Of a stretch of 8,500 nucleotides of DNA, positions 1-4,674 are shown one piece after another. Position numbers and translations under genes: made by a program. The first letter of the stretch is position 1, and every line of letters begins with the position of its first letter. The stretch lies in NCBI GenBank assembly GCA_947303145.1, contig CAMYXB010000039.1, forward strand, positions 1 to 8,500, read 5' to 3'. Source of the DNA: an uncultured Clostridia bacterium. Lineage in GTDB: Bacteria; Bacillota; Clostridia; Christensenellales; UBA1242. The notes beneath the pieces are model-generated. The model was not told the DNA's origin. It searched no databases and was given only the letters and a program-made list of their open reading frames with translations.

Positions 1-13
1 TCGGGATACCCGA
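1..13. repeat. Short perfect palindrome at the window edge
   Basis: TCGGG-ATA-CCCGA forms a 5-bp stem with a 3-nt loop and is followed by TTTCACTATTT. It could be the end of a terminator of a gene lying to the left, but the window cuts the context. The rest of 14-89 is an AT-rich leader in which I see no convincing promoter for the gene at 90. Confidence 0.3.
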
Positions 14-89
14 TTTCACTATTTAGTATTGTAAGAAAACATAGAAAGATAGTTTAGAAAGACCAAAATTTTATTTACGAGGTATATAT

Positions 90-332
90 ATGAACTATGA
101 AAATTTAATACAAAACGAAGTTGAAAGAATTTCTACAAAATACAATAAAGACTTTCTTGACTGCGAAGATTTGATTAAAATTACAGGGCTTGGCAGAGAT
201 AATGTGAGGAATCTTTTAAGAAGTGAAAACTTTCCTACAACAAAGGTTGGAAAAAGACAAGTTGTTAGTGTGCTAAATTTTGTTACTTGGCAAATGATGA
301 ACAACAAGATAAGTGAGGTGCAACATGGTTAA
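90..332 (+). CDS. Small helix-turn-helix protein, putative excisionase (Xis-like)
   Basis: This is an 80-residue protein. Residues about 25-68 (DLIKITGLGRDNVRNLLRSE, then a basic KVGKRQVVS stretch) fit the winged helix-turn-helix fold of MerR/excisionase-type small DNA-binding proteins: a helix-turn-helix that picks the site, followed by a wing with a Gly-Lys-Arg turn. Such proteins usually bend attachment-site DNA and direct an integrase toward excision, and some repress their own promoter. The start is supported by GAGG at 79-82, 7 nt upstream of the ATG. The gene overlaps the recombinase reading frame by 8 nt, so the pair is probably co-translated, as is common for xis-int pairs. The Xis role rests mainly on that pairing. 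A plain transcriptional regulator is the alternative. Confidence 0.7.
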   Translation: MNYENLIQNEVERISTKYNKDFLDCEDLIKITGLGRDNVRNLLRSENFPTTKVGKRQVVSVLNFVTWQMMNNKISEVQHG

Positions 333-1719
333 AAAGAAAACTATAAGCAGAACAAGAAGAGCAAATAATGAAGGATCTATATTCTTAAGAAAAGATGGAA
401 GATGGGCAGGATACATTAGTATTGGTTATACTAAAAGTGGTAAACCTATAAGAAAATTTGCTTATGGAAAATCACAAACAGAAGTTGCAAAAAAATTAAG
501 TGAAATAAGTGGAAGAGTAAAAAGTAATTCGTATGAACTTGTTGAAAATCATAATCTCAAGGAACTTATGTTTGATTGGTTAATGACATTCAAAAAAAGT
601 AGTGTTACACCACGAACATTTGAAGGTATAATTCGTAATTTTAAATTACATATTGCTCCAGTAATTGGCAATATGAAAGTTTACGAAGTTGATACCTATG
701 CAATTCAAAGAGTTGTTAATAGAATGATTGAAAGTGGACACGCAAATATAACTATAAAGAAAAACAAACATTTGCTAAGTCAGTTTTTTGAATATGCTAT
801 TGACAACAAATGGGTGCAAGTTAATCCAACATCAAAAATCAAAATTGCAAGCAGAGATAAGAAGATTTACGATGATGAACAAAACTACAAAGCAATACTC
901 CCCGAAGTTAGAGAAAGATTTTTAACAGCATTAAATAATGATGAAGCCAATTTTATCAAGCCACTTTGCATAACACTTATATTTGCAGGACTAAGAATTG
1001 GAGAAGCTCTCGCGCTAACTTGGAATTGCGTAGATTTTGAACATAAAAAGATAAAAGTATTAAGAGCAATAACACAAGTTCCAAGATTTGATGCTGAAGG
1101 TAATGTAATAAGCCGAAAAACTGTGCTTAGCGACACGAAAACTGCTTGTAGTGTAAGAACTATACCAATTACAGATATTGTTGTTAAAACGCTAAAAGAA
1201 TGGAAAGAAAAACAAACAATAAGAGAACAAACTAATCCTAATGTTACCAAAAGTTTAACTTTGCCCGGTTCTTATGTGTTTGCAAATGATGATGGCACAC
1301 TTCGCACATATTCAGGTTGCAGACATATTTTTGATAGATTTAAGAAAAGAAATGGATTAAAAAATTCAGGTATTCACTTCCATTCACTTCGCCATACTTT
1401 TTCAAATATGCTTTTTGAACTCAATGAAAATCCAAAAGTAATTCAACAACTTTTAGGCCATAAAGACGTAAAAACAACAATTGGAATTTACAATAGCGTT
1501 AATAGCGATTATGTTAAGGAAGCGACAGATAAACTAAATGAAAAGATTATTGAAGATGAGTTAAAACGAGAACAAGAAGAAAAAGTGAAAATAGAAAAAG
1601 AAGAGCAAGAAAAACAGAAACAACTTTCCGATGAAGAATTTGACAGAAAGGTTGCAGAGATGCTCCGAGAACAAGAAGAACGCAAAAGAAGACGAAGAGA
1701 AAAAGATTTTGAGATGTAA
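325..1719 (+). CDS. int: Tyrosine recombinase (phage/ICE-type integrase) with charged C-terminal extension
   Basis: This 464-residue site-specific recombinase cuts and rejoins attachment sites. I chose ATG 325 because GAGG at 315-318 stands 6 nt before it; GTG 313 would add only four residues and would itself overlap that site. Domain order: a basic arm-binding domain with a GSIF...DGRWAGYISIGY stretch (about 10-60), a SAM-like core-binding domain (about 75-165), and the catalytic domain (about 185-405). The catalytic set is complete: Arg224 in AGLRIGE, Lys272, His353 and Arg356 in HFHSLRH, His379 in LLGH, and Tyr389 in GIYNSV. After the nucleophile there is an unusual tail of about 60 residues that is almost entirely Glu, Lys, Arg and Gln, likely a long charged helix or coiled coil. 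It is probably translationally coupled to the Xis-like gene and reads toward the tRNA. Confidence 0.95.
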   Translation: MVKKKTISRTRRANNEGSIFLRKDGRWAGYISIGYTKSGKPIRKFAYGKSQTEVAKKLSEISGRVKSNSYELVENHNLKELMFDWLMTFKKSSVTPRTFEGIIRNFKLHIAPVIGNMKVYEVDTYAIQRVVNRMIESGHANITIKKNKHLLSQFFEYAIDNKWVQVNPTSKIKIASRDKKIYDDEQNYKAILPEVRERFLTALNNDEANFIKPLCITLIFAGLRIGEALALTWNCVDFEHKKIKVLRAITQVPRFDAEGNVISRKTVLSDTKTACSVRTIPITDIVVKTLKEWKEKQTIREQTNPNVTKSLTLPGSYVFANDDGTLRTYSGCRHIFDRFKKRNGLKNSGIHFHSLRHTFSNMLFELNENPKVIQQLLGHKDVKTTIGIYNSVNSDYVKEATDKLNEKIIEDELKREQEEKVKIEKEEQEKQKQLSDEEFDRKVAEMLREQEERKRRRREKDFEM

Positions 1720-1745
1720 ATTTAATAAAAAGTGGCACTCAAGTA

Positions 1746-1773
1746 TTGACTTTCGAAAAATTCATGATAGAAT
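1746..1773 (+). promoter_or_regulatory. Sigma-A-like promoter for the cargo genes
   Basis: TTGACT (1746-1751), a 16-nt spacer and TAGAAT (1768-1773) with an extended -10 TGA just before it. The expected start is near 1780, leaving a leader of about 65 nt before the ATG at 1845. It separates the cargo genes from the xis-int transcript. Confidence 0.55.
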
Positions 1774-1820
1774 GCAAGAAAAAGGTTGGAGAAATTTTAA
1801 TGTTTCTTCAACCTTTTGCA
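1773..1820 (+). terminator. Long hairpin between int and the cargo gene; terminator or 5' leader structure
   Basis: An imperfect inverted repeat has arms around 1773-1793 (AAAAAGGTTGG core) and 1801-1820 (TCAACCTTTT core), with a loop around ATTTTAATG. It is followed by a short T stretch at 1821-1824. It may end the int transcript. Because the putative promoter starts transcription near its 5' arm, it would also form the extreme 5' end of the cargo mRNA, where it could stabilise the RNA or act on translation. The T tract is weak for a terminator. Confidence 0.45.
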
Positions 1821-1844
1821 TTTTAAAAGGAGATTTGATATAAT

Positions 1845-2384
1845 ATGGGTATATTAGATGACTTGATTAAAATCGATGAAAACGGGATTGTAAGTTATTC
1901 TGGATGGGTTGAATGGAAACATGTCCCAATGGGATTATTGCATTGCCCTATATGTTTAGTTTTGGACAGATGTTGGTTTAATAACATTCTAAAACCGCAA
2001 TTACCACAACATGAAAAATGCCACTGCGTTGTAAATAATATCGCAAAACCCATTCCAAATGTTAATTCAAAGGCCAAATGTGATCTGAAAAAATTTACCG
2101 ATTATATTTTTAGCGAAAAGTATTCTTGGAATGGAAAAAAAGATTTATTTGAGTTGCTTGGGTTTGCAAAAGAAGATTCCAAATATTTAAAGGAAGAATA
2201 TGAGAAGCAGGCAGTAAACAATTATTGTAACAGTAAATATTCTCTCGGGAAATTAGATACACAAGGTCAAAGGATAAATATAGATATTAAATTTGAGAAA
2301 AATGGCAGAAAGATAACATTTACATCGGGTTGGATGGTTAGACCTAAAGGTGAAATAACAAATAATACGCCTTTAGCAGATTAA
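1845..2384 (+). CDS. MuF-tail-like Cys/His cluster fused to a putative toxin domain (DUF6883-like)
   Basis: This is a 179-residue protein. Residues 34-61 hold CPIC, then an LD-x-CWF stretch and P-x-H-x-x-C-x-C (Cys34, Cys37, His56, Cys59, Cys61), like the zinc-binding tail of MuF/SPP1 gp7 phage head proteins. Residues about 80-179 resemble, from memory, the C-terminal domain often found after such tails and in polymorphic toxins (DUF6883-like): KFTDYIFS, GKKDLFELLGF, LGKLDTQGQR, then SGWMVRPKGEI and a closing NTPLAD. The MuF body itself is absent, so this looks like an orphan toxin tip. The start follows AAGGAG at 1827-1832 (12-nt spacing, rather long). The two downstream genes look like immunity genes. 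A Cys/His-bearing structural or regulatory protein is possible instead. No signal peptide or membrane segment is visible. Confidence 0.6.
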   Translation: MGILDDLIKIDENGIVSYSGWVEWKHVPMGLLHCPICLVLDRCWFNNILKPQLPQHEKCHCVVNNIAKPIPNVNSKAKCDLKKFTDYIFSEKYSWNGKKDLFELLGFAKEDSKYLKEEYEKQAVNNYCNSKYSLGKLDTQGQRINIDIKFEKNGRKITFTSGWMVRPKGEITNNTPLAD

Positions 2385-2396
2385 AAGGAGATAAAA

Positions 2397-2636
2397 ATGA
2401 AATATTTAGATTTAGTTGAATTGATAAAAGAAAAACCTGCTTATACTAAAGCTGGGGTAAAAGTTGGGGATTTCGGTGCTGTTATGAGTGAAGAACCAAT
2501 AAATGGGAAATGGCAAGTTGTCTTTTCAGAGTTTTATACAGGAAAAGATATTGCTGATATTATGGTTAACGAAGAGGATTTAAAAGTTCATGAAAGTGTT
2601 CCAAAAGATAAATATCCAGCAAGGAAATCATTATGA
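2397..2636 (+). CDS. Small beta-rich protein, putative immunity protein (DUF4926-like)
   Basis: This is a 79-residue protein with a strong AAAAGGAG site at 2383-2390, directly over the stop codon of the preceding gene, so the two are likely translated together. The pattern LDLVELIKEKP, GVKVGDFGAVM, VVFSEFYTGKDIADI and VNEEDLKVHE is that of a small SH3/KOW-like barrel of the kind described as DUF4926, found beside polymorphic toxins. The same pattern occurs twice more in the next gene. The immunity role is an inference from gene order and domain type. A plain adaptor or nucleic-acid-binding barrel cannot be excluded. No membrane segment is seen, so a cytoplasmic protein is expected. Confidence 0.6.
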   Translation: MKYLDLVELIKEKPAYTKAGVKVGDFGAVMSEEPINGKWQVVFSEFYTGKDIADIMVNEEDLKVHESVPKDKYPARKSL

Positions 2637-3118
2637 AGAAATTAGATTTAGTAAAATTAAAAAATGATAAACCCTATAAAAGTTTTCACTTGGTAAAAGA
2701 TATGCACGGAATAGTTACTGAAATAAAATATGATAATGCTGATGTATTATTCTTTAATCCACAAAATATTGGTGATTATGCAATAGTTAATGTAAAACTT
2801 GTGGATTTAGAAATAGAGAAAGAAAAACTTCCAGCGAAATTTGAAAAAGAATTACTTTTAAAACTAGATGATATAATTGCAAAAGCAAAAAAGGAAATAC
2901 AGCCTATTAAAATTAAAGAATATGATATGGTAGAATTGATTGTTGAAGAAGATAGATATGCCAAATTTGGAATACACAAAGGAGATAAAGGTTGTGTTAT
3001 GGATAATAATGCTGTTCAAAACTATATCGAGGTAGATTTTTCTGGTATAGACAAAAATGGCGAGTTTTATGGAGATTGCATTTCTGTTAAAATTGATGAT
3101 TTAAAAGTAATCAAATAA
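2633..3118 (+). CDS. Two-domain relative of the upstream small barrel protein, putative immunity protein
   Basis: This 161-residue protein starts in an ATGA overlap with the preceding stop codon and has AAGGA at 2621-2625. It contains two copies of the barrel seen in the 79-residue neighbour. Copy one (about 1-60: LDLVKLKNDKP, MHGIVTEI, VDLEI) is diverged. Copy two (about 97-160: YDMVELIVEEDRYAKFGIHKGDKGCVM, ending DDLKVIK) is close to the neighbour. A Lys/Glu-rich helical linker (about 64-95) joins them. Duplicated immunity genes behind one toxin are common in polymorphic toxin loci, and fusion of two units may widen or strengthen binding. The function is inferred. The gene is followed by putative integrase arm sites and a terminator, so it closes the cargo transcript. 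Confidence 0.55.
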   Translation: MKKLDLVKLKNDKPYKSFHLVKDMHGIVTEIKYDNADVLFFNPQNIGDYAIVNVKLVDLEIEKEKLPAKFEKELLLKLDDIIAKAKKEIQPIKIKEYDMVELIVEEDRYAKFGIHKGDKGCVMDNNAVQNYIEVDFSGIDKNGEFYGDCISVKIDDLKVIK

Positions 3119-3123
3119 TTTAC

Positions 3124-3150
3124 TACACCTATTTACACCTAATATACACT
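3124..3150. repeat. Short direct repeats, candidate integrase arm-type sites
   Basis: TACACCT at 3124-3130 and 3134-3140 and the related TACACT at 3145-3150 are phased at 10 and 11 nt, one per DNA turn. They lie about 200 bp from the tRNA-end repeat at 3350. Phased repeats near an attachment site are what arm-binding domains of this integrase class recognise. This is inference only. Confidence 0.35.
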
Positions 3151-3174
3151 TTTTAGGGAGTTTTTGGCAGAATT

Positions 3175-3213
3175 AGACCGATTTTTGATTGAAGTCAATT
3201 TTCGGTCTTTTTT
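3175..3213 (+). terminator. Rho-independent terminator of the cargo operon
   Basis: AGACCGA (3175-3181) pairs with TCGGTCT (3202-3208), with a further ATTG/CAAT pairing inside and a T run at 3208-3213. It lies 57 nt after the stop codon of the last cargo gene. Confidence 0.75.
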
Positions 3214-3223
3214 ATTGAATTTT

Positions 3224-3259
3224 TTGACACCAAATGTGCAAAAAAGGGTGTCAATTTTT
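3224..3259 (+). terminator. Second forward terminator-like hairpin
   Basis: TTGACACC (3224-3231) pairs with GGTGTCAA (3247-3254), followed by TTTTTG and more T. It is a backup terminator on the same strand as the preceding one. Confidence 0.55.
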
Positions 3260-3291
3260 GTTTTGTTAGAAAAATTTTCACATAAATTTTT

Positions 3292-3338
3292 GAAAAAGAA
3301 AAATCGCCAAATCCCTTTGATTTTCAGGGTTTTAGCGA
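3292..3338 (-). terminator. Minus-strand terminator after the outer tRNA-end copy
   Basis: Arms 3304-3316 and 3326-3338 pair with two mismatches in 13. On the minus strand the stem is followed by TTTTTCTTTTTC (3292-3303). It lies 11 nt downstream, in tRNA orientation, of the tRNA 3'-end copy at 3350-3368. Confidence 0.6.
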
Positions 3339-3349
3339 CCTTTTAATAC

Positions 3350-3490
3350 TGGAGCTAATGGCGGGAATAAAAAAACTTGCGTTTTTTTGGCGTTCGCTTT
3401 TTTATACAAAAAAAGCTCGGCATCTGGACCACTTCGGGTCCGATGCAAAACTGAAGTTTTGCCCTTGCCTGTCGGCAAGTCTCCCGCCAT
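3350..3490 (-). other. Structured cassette 1: multi-hairpin body closed by a 9-bp helix and ending in a tRNA 3' end
   Basis: ATGGCGGGA (3358-3366), part of the tRNA-end copy, is exactly complementary to TCCCGCCAT (3482-3490). Between them lie five local hairpins: 3369-3388 (8 bp), 3396-3416 (8 bp), 3420-3446 (GCATC then GGACC pairing GGTCCGATGC, 10 bp with one bulged T), 3445-3462 (7 bp) and 3464-3479 (6 bp). The whole would fold as one multibranch structure with the TAGCTCCA tail free. Read on the minus strand, three of the loops are GCAA, GACA and TTCA, two of them of GNNA type, which suggests the functional RNA strand is that of the tRNA. No known RNA family is recognised. It could be a non-autonomous mobile cassette, an RNA gene or a decayed element end. 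Confidence 0.55.
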
Positions 3491-3507
3491 ATATATTGCA
3501 CATTTTC

Positions 3508-3540
3508 AAAAAAAAGAATAAAGTCTTTTGGCTTTATTCT
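3508..3540 (-). terminator. Minus-strand terminator after the middle tRNA-end copy
   Basis: AGAATAAAG (3515-3523) and CTTTATTCT (3532-3540) form a 9-bp perfect stem. On the minus strand it runs into eight T residues (3508-3515). It lies 9 nt downstream of the tRNA-end copy at 3550-3568. Confidence 0.75.
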
Positions 3541-3549
3541 CTCTTTTTA

Positions 3550-3665
3550 TGGAGCTAATGGCGGGAATAACAAACTGACGTTTGTTGGCGTTCGCTTCGC
3601 TCGGCAACGGCCTGTCCGATTCAACACCTATCGGTGTTATTTTGCTTGATGCAAAATCCGCCAAC
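3550..3665 (-). other. Structured cassette 2: related multi-hairpin body ending in a tRNA 3' end
   Basis: The tRNA-end copy (3550-3568) is followed by hairpins 3569-3586 (AACAAAC/GTTTGTT), 3623-3638 (AACACC/GGTGTT) and 3640-3656 (TTTTGC/GCAAAA). An outer helix pairs GTTGGCG (3584-3590) with CGCCAAC (3659-3665), competing with TGGCGG/CCGCCA (3559-3564 and 3658-3663). Blocks shared with cassette 1 in the same order are GGCGTTCGC, GCTCGGCA, GTCCGAT and a terminal CCGCC, while the hairpins between them differ in sequence. Minus-strand loops include GTCA and GATA. The cassettes are therefore relatives, not chance palindromes. The function is unknown. Confidence 0.55.
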
Positions 3666-3670
3666 CGCAT

Positions 3671-3695
3671 AAAAAAATACAACTTGCGTTGTATT
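3671..3695 (-). terminator. Terminator of the tRNA-Thr gene
   Basis: AATACAAC (3676-3683) and GTTGTATT (3688-3695) form an 8-bp stem. The minus-strand loop is GCAA and a run of seven T follows on that strand (3671-3677). It begins 6 nt after the encoded CCA end. Confidence 0.8.
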
Positions 3696-3701
3696 ATTTT
3701 C

Positions 3702-3776
3702 TGGAGCTAATGGCGGGAATCGGACCCGCGACCCCGTCCTTACCAAGGACGTGCTCTACCCCTGAGCCACATTAGC
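3702..3776 (-). tRNA. tRNA-Thr, anticodon GGU, CCA encoded
   Basis: On the minus strand it folds into a full cloverleaf: acceptor GCTAATG/CATTAGC, D-stem GCTC/GAGC, anticodon stem CGTCC/GGACG around loop TTGGTAA (anticodon GGT), a 5-nt variable loop, T-stem GCGGG/CCCGC, discriminator T and genomic CCA (3702-3704). It reads threonine ACC/ACU codons. The T-loop is TCCGATT, with C instead of the nearly universal U at position 55. The 3' 19 nt are repeated twice downstream, which marks this gene as the attachment site for mobile DNA. The insertions keep the acceptor and T-stem sequence, so the gene remains intact. Confidence 0.95.
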
Positions 3777-3786
3777 ATCGCTTCTC

Positions 3787-3815
3787 ATTTTAATATAAAG
3801 AGAAACAATTGTCAA
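3787..3815 (-). promoter_or_regulatory. Promoter of tRNA-Thr
   Basis: On the minus strand, TTGACA (3815-3810), a 17-nt spacer and TAAAAT (3792-3787). The predicted start is a few bases before the mature tRNA 5' end at 3776, the normal arrangement for a tRNA gene. Confidence 0.8.
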
Positions 3816-3954
3816 CTCTTTTTCATTTTTTATATTGGCTATTTTTATATTTTTCTGCTTTTTGGGGCATTAAAATTTTTTGGTAATTTTCCCTCTTGTT
3901 TCACAATCGGCTCACATAAAACATAAATTGTATTAGAAAAAATGGAGAAAGCGT
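3816..3954. promoter_or_regulatory. AT-rich intergenic region that should hold the glm operon promoter
   Basis: This lies between the divergent tRNA promoter and the first glm gene. The best candidate promoter I find is weak: TTGGTA (3880-3885), 16 nt, CACAAT (3902-3907). I see no glmS-ribozyme core and no remnant of a pyrophosphorylase-coding segment here. An in-frame TAG at 3934 limits the next gene on its 5' side. Confidence 0.25.
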
Positions 3955-4674
3955 GTGAAAGAGATAAAAGATTTGGTCAATATTGAGGATAGCGTCACAA
4001 TTGGGGAGAATGTGAAGATTTATCCTCCGTGCATCATTGGTGGGGATAGCGTCATAGAAGATGGCGCCACTATTTATCCCAACTGCTACATATTAGACAG
4101 CCATATTGCAAAAAATGTTTGCATCTATCACGGCAATTTTTTAGAAAAAGCCGTTATAGGGGAGAGAAGCATACTTTTCCCCAACAATTTTATTAAAGAT
4201 AGCGAAGTGGCAGAAGGAGTGAGGGTGAGTTTTAGTCACATAGAAGGGGCGGAGATTGAGAGAGGAGCGAGCATAGGGCCTTTTGCTAGACTGAGGACAG
4301 GAGCCAAAGTGGGCGAGGGGTGCAAGGTGGGAGATTTCGTTGAGATTAAAAATTCCACACTTGGCAGTGAGAGCAAGGCGAGCCACTTATCTTACATAGG
4401 CGATTGCAGTATAGGCAGGGGGTGCAACATAGGTTGCGGGGCGATATTCGTCAACTATGACGGCAAGAGAAAATGGCGGACTAATGTGGGGGATAATTGC
4501 TTTATAGGTAGCAACTGCAATATTATCTCCCCAGTCGAGATAGAGAAGAATAGTTATATCTGCGCTGGCACCACCATCACTGAAAAGGTGGAAGAGGGCG
4601 ACTTTGTTATCGGCAGGAAGCGGGCTGTGGTGAAGAAGAAAAGAGCATATGATTATCTAAAGGAGAGAGTGTAA
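3955..4674 (+). CDS. glmU: GlmU-type glucosamine-1-phosphate N-acetyltransferase lacking the uridylyltransferase domain
   Basis: This 239-residue left-handed beta-helix protein is built of hexapeptide repeats (IGENVKI, IGERSIL, IGRGCNI, IGSNCNI and others). It matches the C-terminal half of GlmU, which acetylates GlcN-1-P with acetyl-CoA. The active-site set known from E. coli is present: Arg114 in ARLRTG, Lys132, His144 and Tyr147 in SHLSYIGD, Asn158, Asn167 in NYDG and Lys173. The N-terminal pyrophosphorylase half of normal GlmU (about 456 residues) is missing. An in-frame stop at 3934 and the tRNA upstream leave no room for it. The start is GTG 3955 with GGAG at 3944-3947. The stop codon abuts the glmM ATG. 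UDP-GlcNAc formation would need a uridylyltransferase encoded elsewhere. The acetyltransferase role is well supported; use of the symbol for a half-length protein is a convenience. Confidence 0.85.
   Translation: MKEIKDLVNIEDSVTIGENVKIYPPCIIGGDSVIEDGATIYPNCYILDSHIAKNVCIYHGNFLEKAVIGERSILFPNNFIKDSEVAEGVRVSFSHIEGAEIERGASIGPFARLRTGAKVGEGCKVGDFVEIKNSTLGSESKASHLSYIGDCSIGRGCNIGCGAIFVNYDGKRKWRTNVGDNCFIGSNCNIISPVEIEKNSYICAGTTITEKVEEGDFVIGRKRAVVKKKRAYDYLKERV

Larger units (their letters stand above)
1..3370. mobile_element. Right end of a tRNA-Thr-associated integrative element (left end outside window)
   Basis: An Xis-like gene, a tyrosine recombinase and three cargo genes sit next to a tRNA-Thr gene whose 3' end is duplicated at 3350-3368. 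This is the classical layout of an element integrated at a tRNA 3' end. The region is clearly more AT-rich than the glm operon to the right. The duplicated tRNA end at 3350 is the natural right boundary. No matching copy occurs between 1 and 90, so the left boundary must lie outside the window. Which type of element this is (conjugative, prophage or satellite) cannot be told, because no transfer, replication or structural genes are visible. Confidence 0.55.
3292..3776 (-). repeat. Tandem array of three units, each ending in the tRNA-Thr 3' end plus a terminator
   Basis: Read on the minus strand there are three successive units: the tRNA itself (3776-3702) with terminator 3695-3671; a hairpin-rich body (about 3665-3570) with tRNA 3' end 3568-3550 and terminator 3540-3508; and a second body (3490-3370) with tRNA 3' end 3368-3350 and terminator 3338-3292. 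The repeated segment TGGAGCTAATGGCGGGAAT (plus strand) is identical in all three and covers the CCA end, the 3' acceptor strand, the 3' T-stem strand and part of the T-loop. The two outer copies share two more bases (AA). Reading frames inside this stretch (3164-3346, 3358-3558) lack plausible protein features, so the array is non-coding. Confidence 0.85.

Noticed and set aside
1..89. Left attachment site of the element
   Set aside because: No copy of the tRNA 3' segment is present; the palindrome at 1-13 only shares a few bases with the T-arm.
1631..1843. Open reading frame overlapping the int 3' end
   Set aside because: It is a shifted shadow of the Lys/Glu-rich int tail that continues into the intergenic hairpin, with no own start signal.
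1816..1844. TTGCAT-N17-TATAAT just before the ATG at 1845
   Set aside because: The transcript would start inside the coding sequence, after its start codon. The promoter at 1746-1773 fits better.
3164..3558. Two open reading frames on the plus strand (3164-3346 and 3358-3558)
   Set aside because: They run through terminators and the hairpin cassettes, have no plausible ribosome binding sites and give low-complexity or palindrome-derived peptides.
3292..3776. CRISPR-like array
   Set aside because: Repeats are the tRNA 3' end, spacing is 152-200 bp and the intervening sequences are related structured bodies, not spacers.
3777..3954. Possible glmS ribozyme or riboswitch ahead of the glm operon
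   Set aside because: The region is AT-rich without the conserved ribozyme core or a stable multi-helix fold.
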